Program-made: the position numbers and the translations under genes
Assembly (NCBI GenBank): GCA_964016885.1
Contig: OZ024759.1
Location: forward strand, 4,546,546 to 4,610,545
Length of the DNA stretch: 64,000 nucleotides
Direction of reading: 5' to 3'
Source: Eledone cirrhosa
Lineage: Eukaryota; Mollusca; Cephalopoda; Octopoda; Eledonidae
The notes under the pieces: model-generated
The model's database searches: none
Told to the model about the DNA's origin: nothing
Seen by the model: the letters and a program-made list of their open reading frames with translations, nothing else
Shown: positions 53,001 through 64,000 of the stretch, piece by piece
How positions within the stretch are numbered: the stretch's first letter is position 1
Layout of the letters: every line of letters begins with the position of its first letter

Positions 53001-53660
53001 ACACAGTAGATGTGTGTATGTAACACAGTAGATGTGTATGTAACACAGTAGATGTGTATATATAACATAGTAGATGTGTGTGTATGTAACACAGATGTGT
53101 GTATGTAACTCAGCAGATGTGTGTATGTAACACAGTAGATGTGTGTGTATGTAACTCAGCAGATGTGTGTGTATGTAACACAGTAGATGTGTGTGTGTGT
53201 GTAACACAGTATGTGTATGTAACACACTAGATGTGTGTGTATATATAACACAGTAGATGTGTATGTAACACAGTAGATGTGTATATATAACACATTAGAT
53301 GTGTGTATATGTAACACAGTAGATGTGTATATATAACACAGTAGATGTGTGTATGTAACAGATGTGTGTGTATGTAACACAGTACATGTGTGTATGTAAC
53401 ACAGTAGATGTGTATGTAACACAGTAGATGTGTATATATAACACAGTAGATGTGTGTATATATAACACAGTAGATGTGTGTGTATGTAACACAGTAGATG
53501 TGTGTATGTAACAGTATATGTATGTGTATGTAACACACTAGATGTGTGTGTATATGTAACACAGTAGATCTGTGTGTATGTAACACAGTAGATCTGTGTG
53601 TATGTAATACAGTACATGTATGTATGTAACACAGTAGATGTGTGTGTATGTAACTAAAGT
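50016..53660. repeat. 3.6-kb minisatellite of about 20-26-bp units
   Basis: Variants of TGTGTGTATGTAACACAGTAGA and TGTGTATATATAACACAGTAGA in irregular order, with higher-order blocks of about 450-630 bp (for example text around 50130, 50580, 50990, 51600, 52200, 52750 and 53160). Minus frames stay open because stops are rare in the motif (repeating Cys-Tyr-Ile-His-Thr). Not protein. Confidence 0.95.
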
Positions 53661-54150
53661 GTAACGTACGTTACGAATGGACAACTAAAAGATTTTAACT
53701 TGTTTTTTAACAATTCATGGTGGAAAAAAATTTTAGTTGTCTCAATTCAGACCATAAAGGGCCGCAACACACGGTGTTTGACGCACTTACCGGCTACATA
53801 GCCTCGGAGTCTATTTTACTGAGACCAGCTACATATCTTCTTCCTAAAATCTTCCAACATAATTTTATACAAGAACCACATGTTAAGTTACTAATAAAAT
53901 AATTAATAATTAAAAACTTCAGTAAATCCTTCAAATGATATCTCAGTAATGAAATAATTAATAATTGTTATAAATACCTCAAAATTCCTCATTAATTAAA
54001 CCCAAGACAGGTAAAAACTCCAGAGTCTTTCAATCGGACATGAAACAAATTAATTTCTAATGAAAGAAGATTGTAAAGTCAGCCAAGGGAGATCACTCTC
54101 AGCGACTTATCGTAATTCTTGTTCCTGAATTAATCCGGATGAAAATATTC
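53661..54150. other. No gene; SINE-B remnant at 53738-53805
   Basis: CAATTCAGACCATAAAGGGC.. and TGTTTGACGC resemble the reverse SINE-B head. The rest is AT-rich unique sequence. Confidence 0.5.
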
Positions 54151-54159
54151 CGGTGTATT

Positions 54160-54505
54160 TTGTGTGGAGGAAACCGGATTTAGGCGGTGATAGCACGCAA
54201 TACATGAACGTATGGTTCGTGAGTTCGAATCCCATACCGGGTGGTCTGTACGTCGGGGCCTTGAACAAGACACTTTATTTCTCATTGTTTTATTTCACCC
54301 AGCTGGCAAAAATAATAAGTTGTAATAATTATAGTGGAAATGTTGTTACATAGAATTGTCACACTGAATCTCCCTGAGAAGAATGTCAACGGTATACGTG
54401 TCAATGAAATACTCAGACACATTATAATATAAGATGGGTTCTACATGTATTTCAAAGGGAAGCCATGCCATACGTCTTGCTGAATCTCCCTGAGAACTAC
54501 GTATA
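54160..54505 (+). mobile_element. SINE-A (long form), one full and one partial copy
   Basis: GTGAGTTCGAATCCCATACC (B box), CTTGAACAAGACACTTTATT, CAGCTGGCAAAAATAAT, CACACTGAATCTCCCTGAGA. The second piece at 54430-54505 repeats GTATTTCAAAGGGAAGCC.. and CTGAATCTCCCTGAGA. Confidence 0.8.
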
Positions 54506-54506
54506 T

Positions 54507-55190
54507 ACTAGTGACTATCAGACATAGTGTATCTAGGATTACATTATCTAATGTACAGTACAGTAGTTAGTATTAGTGGCTATAAGACATAGTATATCTA
54601 GGACTACATTATCTAATGTACAGTATAGAAATTAGTATTACTGGCTATAAGACATAGTGTAACTAGGACTACATTATCTAATGTACAGTATAGAAATTAG
54701 TATTAATGGCTATCAGACATAGTGTACCTAGGACTACATTATCTAATGTACAGTATAGTGTCTATCAGACATAGTGTACCTAGGACTACATTATCTAATG
54801 TACAGTATAGTGGCTATCAGACATAGTGTACCTCGGACTACATTATCTAATGTACAGTATAGTAGCTATTAGACATAGTGTACCTAGGACTACATTATCT
54901 AATGTACAGTATAGTGGCTATCAGACATAGTGTATCTAGGACTAGATTGTCTAATGTACAGTATAGTGGCTATCAGACATAGTGTATCTAGGACTACATT
55001 ATATAATGTACAGTATAGTGGCTATCAGACATAGTGTACCTAGGACTACATTGTCTAATGTACAGTATAGTGGCTATCAGACATAGTGTACCTAGGACTA
55101 CATTATATAATGTACAGTATAATGGCTATCAGACATAGTGTACCTAGGACTACATTATCTAATGTACTATATAGCAGTTAGTAATTGTGG
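54507..55190. repeat. 52-bp tandem repeat, about 12 copies
   Basis: Unit TAGTGGCTATCAGACATAGT then GTACCTAGGACTACATTATC and TAATGTACAGTA. The first units are longer (up to about 68 bp). Confidence 0.95.
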
Positions 55191-55211
55191 CTATCATTAT
55201 TATAGACTTCA

Positions 55212-55380
55212 AGTCGGTAGAGGGTCAGACGCCATGCTTTCCAGCATAGTTACGTCCCTTTACGATCTGAGTTCAAATCCCGCCGAGGTTGACTTTGTCT
55301 TTCATCCTTAGGGGGTCGATAAAATAAAGTACCAGTAATGCACTGGGTAATTACTGGTCTTGTGCCTAAAGTAGAAACAA
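55212..55380 (+). mobile_element. SINE-B copy with clear target duplication
   Basis: From CGGTAGAGGGTCAGACGCC to GTGCCTAAAGTAGAAACA. ATTATTATAGACTTCAAGT stands on both sides (19 bases). Confidence 0.9.
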
Positions 55381-55385
55381 TTATT

Positions 55386-55865
55386 ATAGACTTCAAGTAA
55401 ATCTTTGTCAACTTACCTCCTTCACATATAATCAATGTGTTGTGTTGTTAGTTGTTACTAAACAACCAAAGAAATAATCTCTTTGTTATCAAATTAGAAG
55501 TTTCAATGTTATCAGCTTTATTTCCCGACATTAACGTTGGTGTATCTTCTTCATCTTTAGTCATAAATTGATATCTTGTCAGAATGAAGTAGTGAGGATG
55601 ACTTTATATCTTTAGCTACAGATTTGATAGGAAATATATATAGATTAGATTGATATGTGGTCTAAAATATATATATTGTCTATAAATGACTGATAGCAGA
55701 TGTTCTGGTGAAATAGTAGTTTTACTACTACAGATTGTAATGGAACTCTTAGTAGACACAATTGTAAAGTAAGAATAGATATGACAGTGTAAGACTGATG
55801 TCGGGGAAATAAACTTGTGTGTATATATATAATTGTTACACAAGATATAATTAGATTAATTAAAG
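55386..55865. other. No gene
   Basis: AT-rich. Short minus frames have no domain. Confidence 0.5.
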
Positions 55866-56056
55866 TTATAATTGTTTCTACTTTAGGCACAAGGCCAGCA
55901 AAGACCCAGTGCATTACCAGTACTTTATTTTATCGACCCCGTAAGGATGAAAGGCAAAGTCAACCTCGGCGGGATTTGAACTCAGATCGTAAAGGGACGT
56001 AACTATGCTGGAAAGCATGGCGTCCGACCCTCTACCGATACTGCCAATTCACCGCA
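55866..56056 (-). mobile_element. SINE-B copy (reverse)
   Basis: TAATTGTTTCTACTTTAGGC to CTACCGATACTGCCAATTCA, with all SINE-B motifs between. Good match to consensus. Confidence 0.88.
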
Positions 56057-56289
56057 ATGAAGGCAGCAGGTACTCGGTATCGTTGCGCATGTTTCAACTC
56101 TCTTCCTGGTGTCATACGTTAAAAGTCCCTGATATAATTTAATACCTTCAGACACAGTTCCAATCGTTTTTAGTTTATTGTAAATCAGAAAGTATCACTC
56201 TATAAAATATCAATTATATATCAATAAGAAAACCTCTAGGTAGTCTCACTGACTGCTAGAAATAGCAGCGATATTACCCATTACAACTG

Positions 56290-56322
<33 letters not shown>

Positions 56323-56959
56323 CACACATATATGTACGTATGTATGTATATGTGTATATATGTGTATGAATGAGTGTGTATGTGTGTATATGTGTACATA
56401 GGGTTTTGGTATATGTACGTTTGGTGAACATATGTGTATTTACCTGTAGGTATGTGTGAGTGTGCGTTCTATACGCATTTATGCGTGTATATTTATATAT
56501 GTATTTATAATTATATGTATATATACACACACAAACATATATTTATATGTGTATTTGGTGCATACAATCGTATGTGTGCGGGTATATGTGTTGCGCCGGT
56601 TTACGTCCGTGCGCGCCTGTTTATGTGTACGTATATGTATATGCATGCATGCCGTGAGTTTTCGCATATGCTCGTGTATAAATGTGTGTATGTATATATT
56701 TAATTATTATTACTTTTATGATTTTAATGACATCTGTCATTTTCGTTCAACTAATTTATTTACATTATTCTGGACTCCGAAGCCGAGCATCATTCAGTTT
56801 CCTTAATAGAATATTAGTCTACGACTCCATTTACACCATAAACGTGGTTTTGTCTTTACGTGTAATTGTTGTCACCGCTCCACATAACGACGTATTATCT
56901 TCTTTTTCCCGTTCATTGCCAGGGAACGTCTTCACGAATCAAAGCATAAATTATTTTCA
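56057..56959. other. No gene; (TA/TG/CT)n microsatellite 56280-56700
   Basis: A (CT)n then (TATG)n/(TGTA)n tract occupies 56280-56700. 56700-56959 is unclassified, without a coding frame. Confidence 0.6.
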
Positions 56960-57520
56960 CGAGCTGACGTACCCAGCTTCGCCCGGGTAAATAGATGATA
57001 AAAGAAAAGGTCCCTATTTACTCCCTTCACAACTCTGTATGTTAGACTGACAGACAGGCACACAGACAGATAAACTGCGTGGCGATTGTGGAACGCCACA
57101 CGTATACACACATACACGCACACAAACTTACACACGCACCCGTGCACTTACACACACGCACACACTCACACATGTTGATAGTTTTTACTTTCTGTGGAAC
57201 GCTGCACGCACGCACACATACATAAACATACGCGCACGTACATACACACGCACACATGTTAATAGTTATTGCTTTACTCCCCCTCTTATTTCCACACACA
57301 TCACACACACACACGTCTCTACACTGACACATATACATAGTGTATCCAACACAGCGTTCACTTTGCCTCTCTCTCGCCTCTCACTCTCTCATTGGCATTA
57401 TACATATTAATTTAAGTTTGGCGTCGTTGAGGTGGGCGGAGTCGTTAGAAACCTATGAACCAATGATAATCGAGAATTATGACACACGGAATATTGACAT
57501 TGTTGAAATTAATATATAGA
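56960..57520 (-). mobile_element. Helitron B: short non-autonomous copy
   Basis: On the minus strand it starts TCTATATATTAATTTCAAC at 57520 and ends ..GGTACGTCAGCTCG at 56960, with T following. Its interior (CACACACGC-rich, GGCGTCGTTGAGGTGGGCGG, ATTGTGGAACGCCACACG) matches the 5' region of Helitron A (62930-63358). The 3' hairpin CCCGGGCGAAGCTGGG lies about 10 bases before the end. The terminal tetranucleotide is CTCG rather than CTRR. Confidence 0.8.
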
Positions 57521-57529
57521 CTAGCTGAC

Positions 57530-58440
57530 GTACCCAGCTTCGCCCGGGTAAACAGATGATAAGAGAAGACAGGTAAAAGAGAAAATGTCTGTATTGGATG
57601 TTTGTCTGGTTACAGTGTGAGGCGAGTCCGTGTTGTCTGTATGATACAAAAAAACTGTAAAAGAAATCTTCCAGATATACCAGATTCTTCGTTGTCCGGT
57701 TTGTGCATAGTATATGAACAATTCTAGGTGCTCCCACCTAGAATAGTGACCTCTAGGAGATGGTTCCTCTTCGGCCTGACTGGAAAACGTGTATCATTGC
57801 ATAGACGTGTTGTTCCACGTTTCTCAAAAGGATGATGGAAGTTCCAATCTGTTATATTATATGTAGATATAGATATAGATAATTAATAAAAAAGATGTCC
57901 GTCAATGTAAAGAAGGTCCCTATTTACTTGAAATGGTTTATACAAATGCCAAATTAATATGGATATGGATAACATGCTTATCTATAAGTGGTCAGCTATA
58001 ATAATAAACCAACAAATTATATGACACAAACATTTATTCAGTAATTTCCAGGCTCTTAGCCACTGAGTAATAGACAGTCAATATTGCCCAGAGTTCAACT
58101 CGGGGAGGTGGCCTGGTTTGAACTCAAAATGGCGGATCCTTCTACTTCGAAAATAGAATGGTTTTTCAATATTACTCTAGCCCTGGCCGGCCATAGGCAC
58201 CAAACTTTTTGCCAGACTCAGCATATGATGAGGTTTTATTACCACTGCAATCAGAAGCGATAAATTTGAAGGCAATTTCTACCAATACTTGTTGGTTTTT
58301 ATTGCTCATTATCGACAATAAATGACATTGAACATAAATGATAACTCTGCCAAAGCTCACAATACAGATGAAAGGAAACCAATGTCCGAATCATATACGT
58401 CGCTTATTGATAGCATTAAAGATATGCATACATCAGCTCA
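57530..58440. other. Helitron A 3' untranslated region
   Basis: No coding frame. It contains short repeats shared with Helitron B (GGTCCCTATTTACT at 57905). Confidence 0.6.
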
Positions 58441-58449
58441 AAGCTTCAT

Positions 58450-61400
58450 TATAGACAATATTTAGGTTTGTTCCTCTGTTAGTGGTATCAATTGCAAATT
58501 TTATACCATCAGGATCGCACACTCGAGATGCAGCAACATACAGTTGCCCATGGCTGGATCATTCAAGCAGACACCGACTCGCTTGAAAGTCTGTCCCTGT
58601 GCCTTGTTGACAGTCATGGAGAAGGCCAAATTGACGGGAAACTGTCTCCTTTGCCAAATAAATGGCAGCAGATCTTCACTTGGTCTCAGCATGATCCTCG
58701 GAATGAGAACCGATTCCTCTCTGCCTGGGAGTTTAGCTTCTAAAACTCTTCCGTTAATCAATCTCTCAACAATCAATCTGGTACCATTGCAAAGACCCAT
58801 TTTATGATTGATATTTCTAAGCAATATAATCGGCAAACCCTTTTTCAACCTCAAAATATGTGGGGGAAATCCGGGTATTTGAAGTGAATTCAGATACTCA
58901 GTCGGAACATCCATACTGTTCTGCTGATTAGGCTCCATTGCATCCGCACTGACGGTCAACCATTCCTCTCCAGGAAACATTCCGGCTACTTGTGAATTTA
59001 TTTCATCGACCGTTGCATTCGTATGAGTTAGAATAACACGTTCCGATATTCAGGAGAGATTCTGCCAAAAAGCATTCAAATTAGGGAACACCCAGTCAAT
59101 CAAGCCTTGGCGGTCCAGTGGCATGACCAAATGGTCTGGGATTCATACAGTCTGATTATCACCAACGTGTGGCAATTCATCGTTTCCCAACTGCATCAAC
59201 CATCGGCCGTATGTCTCAGCCTCTTCGTTTTGCCCGAACATAGGAAGTCGCATATTATCGTGTAATCGCAAAACTCTGAAATGGCGCCACAATGGGTACT
59301 TTTTCAGACATGCATCGACAATTTGCGCTCTTTGAGCATTCCTAACAATTGGTAGCACCTGTCTGAAATCGCCACCAACAACGATAGTCTTACCACTGAA
59401 TGGCAGGTCACTACCGCAGATATCTCTCAAAGTTCTGTCCAATGCCTCCAGCAAATATCTGTGTGCCATTGGAGCCTCGTCCCAAATAATCAGAGACGTA
59501 TTGCGTATAAGGCCCGCGAGTTCACTTTGTCCTGTAATATTACAGACACTCAACTCATCTGGAGCCAATGGAGCCTTGAAGCATGAGTGGAAGGTCCTTA
59601 CACCACTCAGCAAAGTGACAGCGATGCCCCTGGTGGGCACAGGGAGAGCAATCTTCCTCTGAGCTCTGACTGCCGATAACATAGTGTTGAAACAGAATGT
59701 CTTTCCGGTGCCTCCTGGAACATCTATGAAAGCACAAAGTTGCTCATTAGTGGAAATCGAGTGGAGAGCGCCATCGACCAATTCTCTGTGAGATTGGGTC
59801 AACATTGGCATACGTTCATCCACAATACGTTGCTGTTCCAGTGGATCAAACTGGAATAGTTCCCTCCGATCGAGTGGCAACCGTCTAAGCTGCAATCTCA
59901 TGTTCAATGCTAAGACACGTTGCCGCATTTCTTCATCAGGAATTGGTAAATTGAAATCTGTTAAACATTTCAAATGAACTTCGAGCAGTTGCTCAATATT
60001 GAGCAAAACAATAGCTTTCAGCAAATTTTCATCATAGACCTGAAGATGATGCCTAAAATCATCAGCCATAATTCCCCAATGGCGTTCAAATAACTCTCTT
60101 GGATCGGCAGGTTTGCAGAATCCTAGAATCGTGACAAATAACTGCCTTATTCGAGCTGGCATCTGTGTTGTTCCTGCAGCTTCCATGGCGTTATTCCATT
60201 CAGCGTCATCCTGAAGGAGTCCCAGATGCTGACCCACAGCCTGGTATCTTTTATATTCCACGCCATTGATTGTTTTCAAATCAGCGAAGCTCTGTTTACC
60301 TCTCGAAAAATCACTATGCAACAGAACTCGGAGATAAAACACATCACCAGATGCTGGATGGACATTACAAACCCGTCCAATAGTCATGAATCTCAACTTT
60401 TGTTTTCTATCATTCCATTTCTTTTCCTTCTTATCCCACGTATAGTGCGAAGGGAAATCGCAGTAGAGTTGCTTTTGATCCGGGTTCAAAGCATGTTCCC
60501 TATTATGCTTGAACCACTCAGTCAATTCCGTCTTAGGAGGTGGTGCGTTAGCAATTCTTTCGATACCTCTTCTAGTGTCCTTAAAACAGACCATTTGCCT
60601 ATTCTCTAAGTGAACCGTCAGTTTCTGAACGCTGGGTTTGCGTTCAATGAGATCAAAATCGAACAATCTCCAGCAAGCTTCGCTAGATCCAATCGAGCGA
60701 ACATCCTGGAACCTGCCAACTTCATCTCCTTGGTTCACTTCCTCATTCCTGACATTCATCATTGCCCCATCATGACCTTTGTAAACATACTTGAATAGAT
60801 ATTTGCAAGCTTTCACTGAGCTACAAATTTCCACATTAATATGACAACGATATTTCATAATCAAATATGGATTGTATGGCACAACCCATTGATTTGTAAC
60901 CTGTCGACCGTTTACATTTTCGACCAAACCGCCATCGGCAGGCGACCGTCTTCTGTATGAGGGATGAGCATCCCCATCATTCCAGGAAGTGTTCGTGACA
61001 AAAGATTTCGGAAAGTGCTTACTGCATTGGCCATTTTTCATGCAAGGCGCTTTCCGATTTGCCACTCCGCATTGGTTGTGCACCATTGACTTTGCCACCA
61101 AGTTGCATAGTGCCTCATTCTCCGGCAGTTCAGCACACACAATGCTGTCGACATCCTCAGCACATCACAATTTGCAATCTCTATGTAAAATGATCAGCAA
61201 ATGTGCATGTGGCAATCCTCTTTTTTGGAATTCAATTACGTATGTAAAAGCAACTATACCTCCAAAGATTCCCTCTTTTTCCACATCATCCATTATTTTT
61301 TTCAGATATCCTTTGAATACTCTTGCCACAATATCAGGACGGTCCTTTGGCTGTTGTCCTGGCAAAAGTGCATCCTTAATATCAGTCCATTCAGGATTGC

Positions 61401-62352
61401 ATGTAACTGTTATAAACAAATCTGGCTTTCCAAACTTTCTGACAATAGCCATTGCATCCTGATAGCGAATGTTCATATATCTCGGGCCGCCGATGAACGA
61501 CGATGGCAAAATGATGCGTCGACCAATTTGCTTGTAATTGGCATCATCGGCTGTTATCGCATCCTGTATATTATTATACAATTCAGCTCTGATATGTTGC
61601 TGATGTGTAGCTATATAATTTACCCTTTGATTTTCGATCTTTGCGTATGCCATACAACAGTATTCCTGGAACAATCTGCTGGCTTGAAATAGCGCATTTC
61701 TCTGTTGATTCCTCTCGTTCAAATGGAACGCGTAAAAGTCGCAAATCGAATTATTGTGTCTATTGCCACCTCCCTGTTGATGCTGATTCTCATGATCACC
61801 TAAATGAACAGACATGCTCCATCCATTTTCACCTTTTGGGAATAAAAGAACATAATGCAATGGATGGTATGTCCTATTTGACTCATTGATAGTGTTGAGA
61901 CCACCATCTCTGCGATTGAGGGCGATATCTCTCGATCCAGGCTTATCGTCCATCAACACAGCAACTTCACGAAATCCTTCAGGGGCATTATATCGCCGTT
62001 CGTGTTGATTCCTTGGCACTGCGTCAGCCTTAATCATCAATGTTTGTTGCTGAACATTTTGCAGTTCAGCCACCAACATGAAATCCATAACATAAGGATT
62101 ACACTGTCTAAGCCATGATTGCAAATCATGGATCAAATCACTTAACCTTTGCCGTTCAAGTTCAGTTATATTTCCCGGCAACTTCATCCAACCGATCCTG
62201 ATATCCTCCTCCGATTCACTATAATCTGGATCGTTAACGTAAATTTGAGCGAACCAAGGCCTCTCTCCTGGGGTAACTTCTAAATTACCGATACAATGAT
62301 ACAAACGGCATTGAATGACGACATTCGGTTGCCATGCTCCACTCTCAAACAT
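58450..62352 (-). pseudogene. Helitron Rep-helicase (Helitron_like_N, HUH Rep, Pif1-type helicase) with three TGA and one frameshift
   Basis: One continuous minus frame from ATG 62352 to 58501, broken only by TGA codons at 61167-61165, 59145-59143 and near 59050. Helitron_like_N: FGKPDLFITVTCNPEW, then the HUH motif GLPHAHLLIIL (about 61190-61218). After the first TGA come the two-Tyr motif CKYLFKYVYKG (about 60780-60810), Walker A PGGTGKTF (59700-59720), Walker B LIIWDEAPM (59468-59493), and DFRQVLPI. The C-terminal Pif1 block has GLCNGTRLIVERL and VNKAQGQTF. A frameshift near 58553 moves the end (ASRVCDPDGIKFAID) to another frame. It cuts and joins DNA ends and unwinds DNA in rolling-circle transposition; this copy is not translatable as one protein. 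Confidence 0.9.
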
Positions 62353-62497
62353 CTAACTCTCTGCGATGCTAAAGCTAATAAATTGTTAATTTGCCGCGAA
62401 TATTTGCGCAGTAATCTACCTCGGTCTCATTGATCACCCCACATACTTAGTATTTTAAACTCCGGTGACTCCCCATCATCCGGCATTCGCAAGGGTT

Positions 62498-62842
62498 CTA
62501 GTTGAACTGCTCCTTTGTGACAGCACATTGTGGTCCACGTCTTTTCGTGCCACCAAAGCAATGCTCCACAATGTGGAGACTCTGCTCGTCCACCAATCTG
62601 ACAGTGACACGGTTGCCATGATCCATTTTTAATATCATTCGTTCGCCTTCTAGCCTCTTTACTGGAATGAGGAGCACTTTGCGACACATTCCCTGAACTT
62701 CTGTATTGCGCTGGCGCTGTTCAGCCAGCTCCTCTTCATCCATCGGAGCACGCCATTGCTGCTGAATTCTGGCCACCTGCTGATGATGCTCAGCCAGTTC
62801 GTTTTTCAACCATCGCAGCACTCCGTCGCCGCTGTAGTTCAC
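62498..62842 (-). CDS. Helitron upstream ORF, 114 aa, unknown function
   Basis: ATG 62842 to the stop at 62498, in a different frame from the Rep-helicase. It begins with a helical, Gln/Glu-rich stretch (ELAEHHQQVARIQQQW) and continues with VLLIPVKRLEGERMILKMDH and DEQSLHIVEHCFGGTKRRG. I do not recognise a domain. An overlapping frame (62687-62427) is less protein-like. Its place between the Helitron 5' end and Rep suggests an accessory protein or a leader exon. Confidence 0.5.
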   Translation of the reverse strand: MNYSGDGVLRWLKNELAEHHQQVARIQQQWRAPMDEEELAEQRQRNTEVQGMCRKVLLIPVKRLEGERMILKMDHGNRVTVRLVDEQSLHIVEHCFGGTKRRGPQCAVTKEQFN

Positions 62843-63370
62843 TGTTTGATAAAGTCGAATTGCTTTTCTTATCAGTATTCATTTGGAGCAATTGTAAAAA
62901 AAAATGACACAATAATAAATATAAAAGATGTCCGTCAATGTAAAGAAATGTCCCTATTTACTCCCTTCACAACTCTGTGTATGACAGACAGGCACACAGA
63001 CAGATAAACTGCGCGGCGATTGTGGAACGTCACACGCATACACGCATGGAAACGCGCACATGCACGCAAACTTACACACGCACACACTCACACATGTTGA
63101 TAGTTTTTACTTTCTGTGGAACACTGCACGCACGCACACACACATAAACATACGCGCACATACATACACACGCATACATGTTAATAGTTATTGAACACAG
63201 TGTTCACACTCTCCCCTCTCACTCCCTCATTGGCATTATGCATATTAATTTCAGTTTGGCGTCGTTGGGGTGGGCGGAGTCCTTTGAAACCTATGAACCA
63301 ATGATAATCGAGAATTGTGACACACGGAATACTGACGTTCTTCAAATTAATAAATAGATATATATATATC

Positions 63371-63425
63371 ATCATCATCATCATCATCATCATTTTACGT
63401 CCGCTTTTCTCTGCTTGCAAGCCAT
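63371..63425 (-). repeat. Very short LINE 3' end
   Basis: (CATCAT)n then TTTTACGTCCGCTTTTCTCT.. GCTTGCAAG, the same 3' end as the fragments at 10260 and 24120. It abuts the Helitron 5' end. Confidence 0.75.
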
Positions 63426-63434
63426 GTGCCTCTT

Positions 63435-63530
63435 CCTATATATACATATATACTATATACATATACACACATATACATATATATATGTATATATATATAT
63501 GTATATATATATACGTAATTAATACATGCA
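63435..63530. repeat. (TA/CA)n microsatellite
   Basis: TATATACATATA-type repeats. Confidence 0.9.
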
Positions 63531-63539
63531 TACATTTAT

Positions 63540-64000
63540 TTTTTTTAAATTAATTGAGTTCTTAACACGCAGGATTAAAATTGTTTTTAAAAAAACTAAT
63601 TAACCCACGTGTATATTATTTTACTTTCTTGTGTTTCGCGATTGCCTCCCTTTTCCGCTTCGTGACGCTGTGAAATTCCTCAGTCTAGGACTGCTGGAAT
63701 TTCAAATTTGGCGGTCATTATGATGCGTGAAGGGACGACTTAGCTGACACGAAAAATAACTGCAGTAAGAAATGTTTTCTTATATCAATGTTTGAAGGGC
63801 ATCCACTGATGATTTATAAGTGCCCACCTGCATATGTTCTTACAGAAAAATATGTAGGCTTCTACATAAACTGGAAACATTCTCCCAACTTGTAGAAAAC
63901 TTATAATGAAACAATTGTTTGGAAAGAGAGATATATTTTAATTTTAATTATATCTCATATAAAATAATACAACTGGCTTTCCACAAAATACATATAGTTA
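63540..64000. other. No gene; inverted relative of 948-1250 at 63690-64000
   Basis: Same unclassified repeat as near the left edge, opposite orientation. It continues beyond the window. Confidence 0.55.

Larger units (their letters stand above)
57521..63358 (-). mobile_element. Helitron A: autonomous-type Helitron, 5.84 kb
   Basis: Minus strand: 5' TCTATTTATTAATTTGAAG at 63358, preceded by A. 3' end with hairpin ACCCGGGCGAAGCTGGGT and ..GTCAGCTAG (CTRR) at 57521, followed by T. It carries a Rep-helicase frame (62352 to about 58450) with a few lesions and a separate upstream frame. A rolling-circle transposon. Confidence 0.88.

Noticed and set aside
50016..53632. Many overlapping minus-strand frames rich in Cys, Tyr, His and Thr
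   Set aside because: Low-complexity minisatellite; several frames are open at once.

Overview
The window looks like a coleoid cephalopod nuclear genome, most likely an octopus. This is an inference. It rests on an AT-rich, intron-rich and extremely repeat-dense sequence, two abundant tRNA-headed SINE families, many copies of a LINE ending in (GAT)n, a relic of the C2H2 zinc-finger family that is expanded in octopuses, and a molluscan-style gene joining an F-type lectin domain to EGF repeats. No bacterial-type gene, CRISPR array or stand-alone tRNA gene is present.

Host gene (about 1.7-27.05 kb, minus strand). I can trace eight exons of one gene, all phase 1-1. In transcript order they are a Cys-containing exon of unknown fold (26903-27052), an EGF exon (25638-25781), two exons that together make one F-type lectin (FTP, F5/8-type) domain (24749-25006 and 14198-14398), and four EGF exons (11353-11487, 9209-9346, 4830-4963, 1692-1829). 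The junction codons join smoothly from exon to exon. The last two exons are damaged: one is 4 nt short and the other has lost its acceptor AG. The gene runs off the left edge. Its introns hold most of the repeats in the first 27 kb: a 51-bp minisatellite that starts about 30 bp from a splice donor, long fold-backs, a Tx1-like LINE and an expanded MITE.

27-32.5 kb: an unclassified repeat block on either side of a nearly full-length but disabled LINE (28.6-31.94 kb). 32.47-36.58 kb: a Ty3/Gypsy LTR retrotransposon lacking most of gag and all of protease. 37-43 kb: more LINE fragments, SINEs, a 49-bp tandem repeat, and a 61-bp tandem repeat that itself derives from LINE coding sequence. 43.7-44.8 kb: a decayed C2H2 zinc-finger gene. 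46.5-48.9 kb: AT-rich sequence with no gene. 50.0-53.66 kb: a GTGTAT/ACACAGTAG-type minisatellite. 54.5-55.2 kb: a 52-bp tandem repeat. 56.96-63.36 kb: two Helitrons joined head to tail on the minus strand, one autonomous type (5.84 kb) and one short non-autonomous copy (0.56 kb).

Most striking: a TTAA-flanked, CCC..GGG-ended (piggyBac-like) MITE family in which different copies carry 1, 2, 6 or about 30 internal tandem units. The largest copy has grown to 8.1 kb and also carries a 5.5-kb LINE. Together with the 61-bp LINE-derived minisatellite, the window shows several stages of new satellite DNA forming from transposons.
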